Assembly: GCA_964016885.1 (NCBI GenBank)
Contig: OZ024748.1
Coordinates: forward strand, 37,171,047-37,235,046
Reading direction: 5' to 3'
Length of the DNA stretch: 64,000 bases
Origin: Eledone cirrhosa
Taxonomy: Eukaryota > Mollusca > Cephalopoda > Octopoda > Eledonidae
This document shows, one piece after another, positions 63,567 to 64,000 of the stretch (its first letter is position 1; each line of letters opens with the position of its first letter). The notes under the pieces were generated by a model. The model was not told the DNA's origin, ran no database searches, and saw only the letters and a list, made by a program, of their open reading frames with translations. The position numbers and the translations under genes are program-made.

Positions 63567-64000
63567 GTTAAACTACCCCTAGATCTAGTATGACAATGTC
63601 AGTGTCAGTGTTAACTACCACAAGATCTAGTATGACAATGTCAGTGTCAGTGTTAACTACCTCTAAATCCGGTATGACAATGTCCGTGTCAGTGTTAACT
63701 ACCACTAGATCTAGTATGACAATGTCAGTGTCAGTGTTAACTACCTCAAGATCTAGTGTGACAATGTTAGTGTCAGTGTTAACTACCTCTAGATCTAGTA
63801 TGACAATGTCAGTGTCAGTGTTAACTACCACTAGATCTAGTATGACAATGTCAGAGTTAACTACCTCTAGATCTAGTATGACAATGTCAGTGTCAGTGTT
63901 AACTACCTCTAGATCTAGTATGACAATGTCAGTGTCAGTGTTAACTACCTCTAGATCTAGTATGACAATGTCAGTGTCAGTGTTAACTACCTCTAGATCT
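63567..64000. repeat. Start of a further HOR block, cut by the window end
   Basis: The marker GTTAAAC at 63567 is followed by ACCCCTAG (a private change), ACCACAAG, AAATCCGG, TCCGTG and a TCAGAG 36-bp unit near 63,850, as in the preceding heads. The array continues beyond the window. Confidence 0.92.

Larger units (their letters stand above)
338..64000. repeat. Main 42-bp satellite array, about 1,520 monomers
   Basis: A 42-bp unit repeats head to tail to the end of the window, always in the same orientation. Numbering from CTCTAG, fixed parts are CTAGATCTAG (3-12), TGACAATGTCA (15-25), a GTCAGT doublet (22-33) and GTTAAC (34-39). Composition is 12 A, 8 C, 8 G and 14 T. Common variants are T2 to A, T4 to A, C9 to A, A14 to G, A19 to G, C24 to T, T33 to G, A38 to T and C42 to T. 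Length variants are 30, 36 and 43 bp. Each consensus unit overlaps XbaI (TCTAGA) and BglII (AGATCT) sites and has an HpaI site (GTTAAC), so such digests would give a 42-bp ladder. Long open frames on both strands follow from the 3n period and absence of stops in the consensus; I do not call them genes. Confidence 0.98.

Noticed and set aside
338..64000. CRISPR array
   Set aside because: Repeats are directly contiguous, with no unique spacers between conserved repeats, no leader and no cas genes.
1..64000. Telomere or telomere-associated repeat
   Set aside because: No run of TTAGGG, TTTAGGG, TTAGG or similar short G-rich motifs was seen; the monomer is 38% GC and not G-strand biased.
338..64000. 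Promoter or terminator signals in the monomer
   Set aside because: TATG and palindromic elements occur in every unit by repetition. There is no gene to regulate, and no single copy stands out in context.
338..64000. Assembly artefact covering the whole window
   Set aside because: Block-specific variants, nested private mutations and exact unit arithmetic are what real satellite evolution produces. Local copy-number errors (for example at 62.3-63.2 kb) remain possible.

Overview
The window is a satellite-type tandem repeat from end to end, almost certainly nuclear DNA of a eukaryote (heterochromatin, subtelomere or pericentromere). I see no gene, RNA gene, mobile element or CRISPR array. From 338 to 64000 it is a head-to-tail array of a 42-bp monomer, about 1,520 copies by my unit arithmetic, 38% GC. 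Each monomer carries CTAGATCTAG (unit positions 3-12), TGACAATGTCA (15-25), a hexamer doublet GTCAGTGTCAGT (22-33) and GTTAAC (34-39). The species cannot be told from this sequence; no telomere motif or CENP-B-like box was noticed.

Layout. Bases 1-285 hold an older, diverged subfamily with the same 42-bp period. It ends in two truncated units (286-337) that contain a 14-bp perfect palindrome. The main array begins at 338. From 6650 rightward it is organised into higher-order repeat (HOR) blocks of very unequal length (1,597 to 11,779 bp). Most boundaries are marked by one monomer with an extra base (43 bp, GTTAAAC in place of GTTAAC). Left blocks (to about 21.2 kb) end with one set of variant monomers and right blocks (from 21.2 kb) with another, so there are two HOR families. 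The last four blocks share private variants and look like the most recent amplification. Nested tandem duplications of 210 bp, 420 bp and about 4.3 kb are visible.

Coding potential. Because 42 is a multiple of 3, one frame on each strand stays open for thousands of codons, giving 14-residue repeats such as TTSRSSMTMSVSVL (+) and VVNTDTDIVILDLE (-). I treat these as artefacts of the period. They overlap on opposite strands, the common monomer polymorphisms change amino acids in both frames, and nearly every block contains a unit that breaks a frame. No gene is annotated.

The interest lies in array structure: which monomer variants mark which block, how blocks were copied, deleted or fused, and what a 42-bp (four helical turns) repeat with three dyads per unit might do in chromatin.
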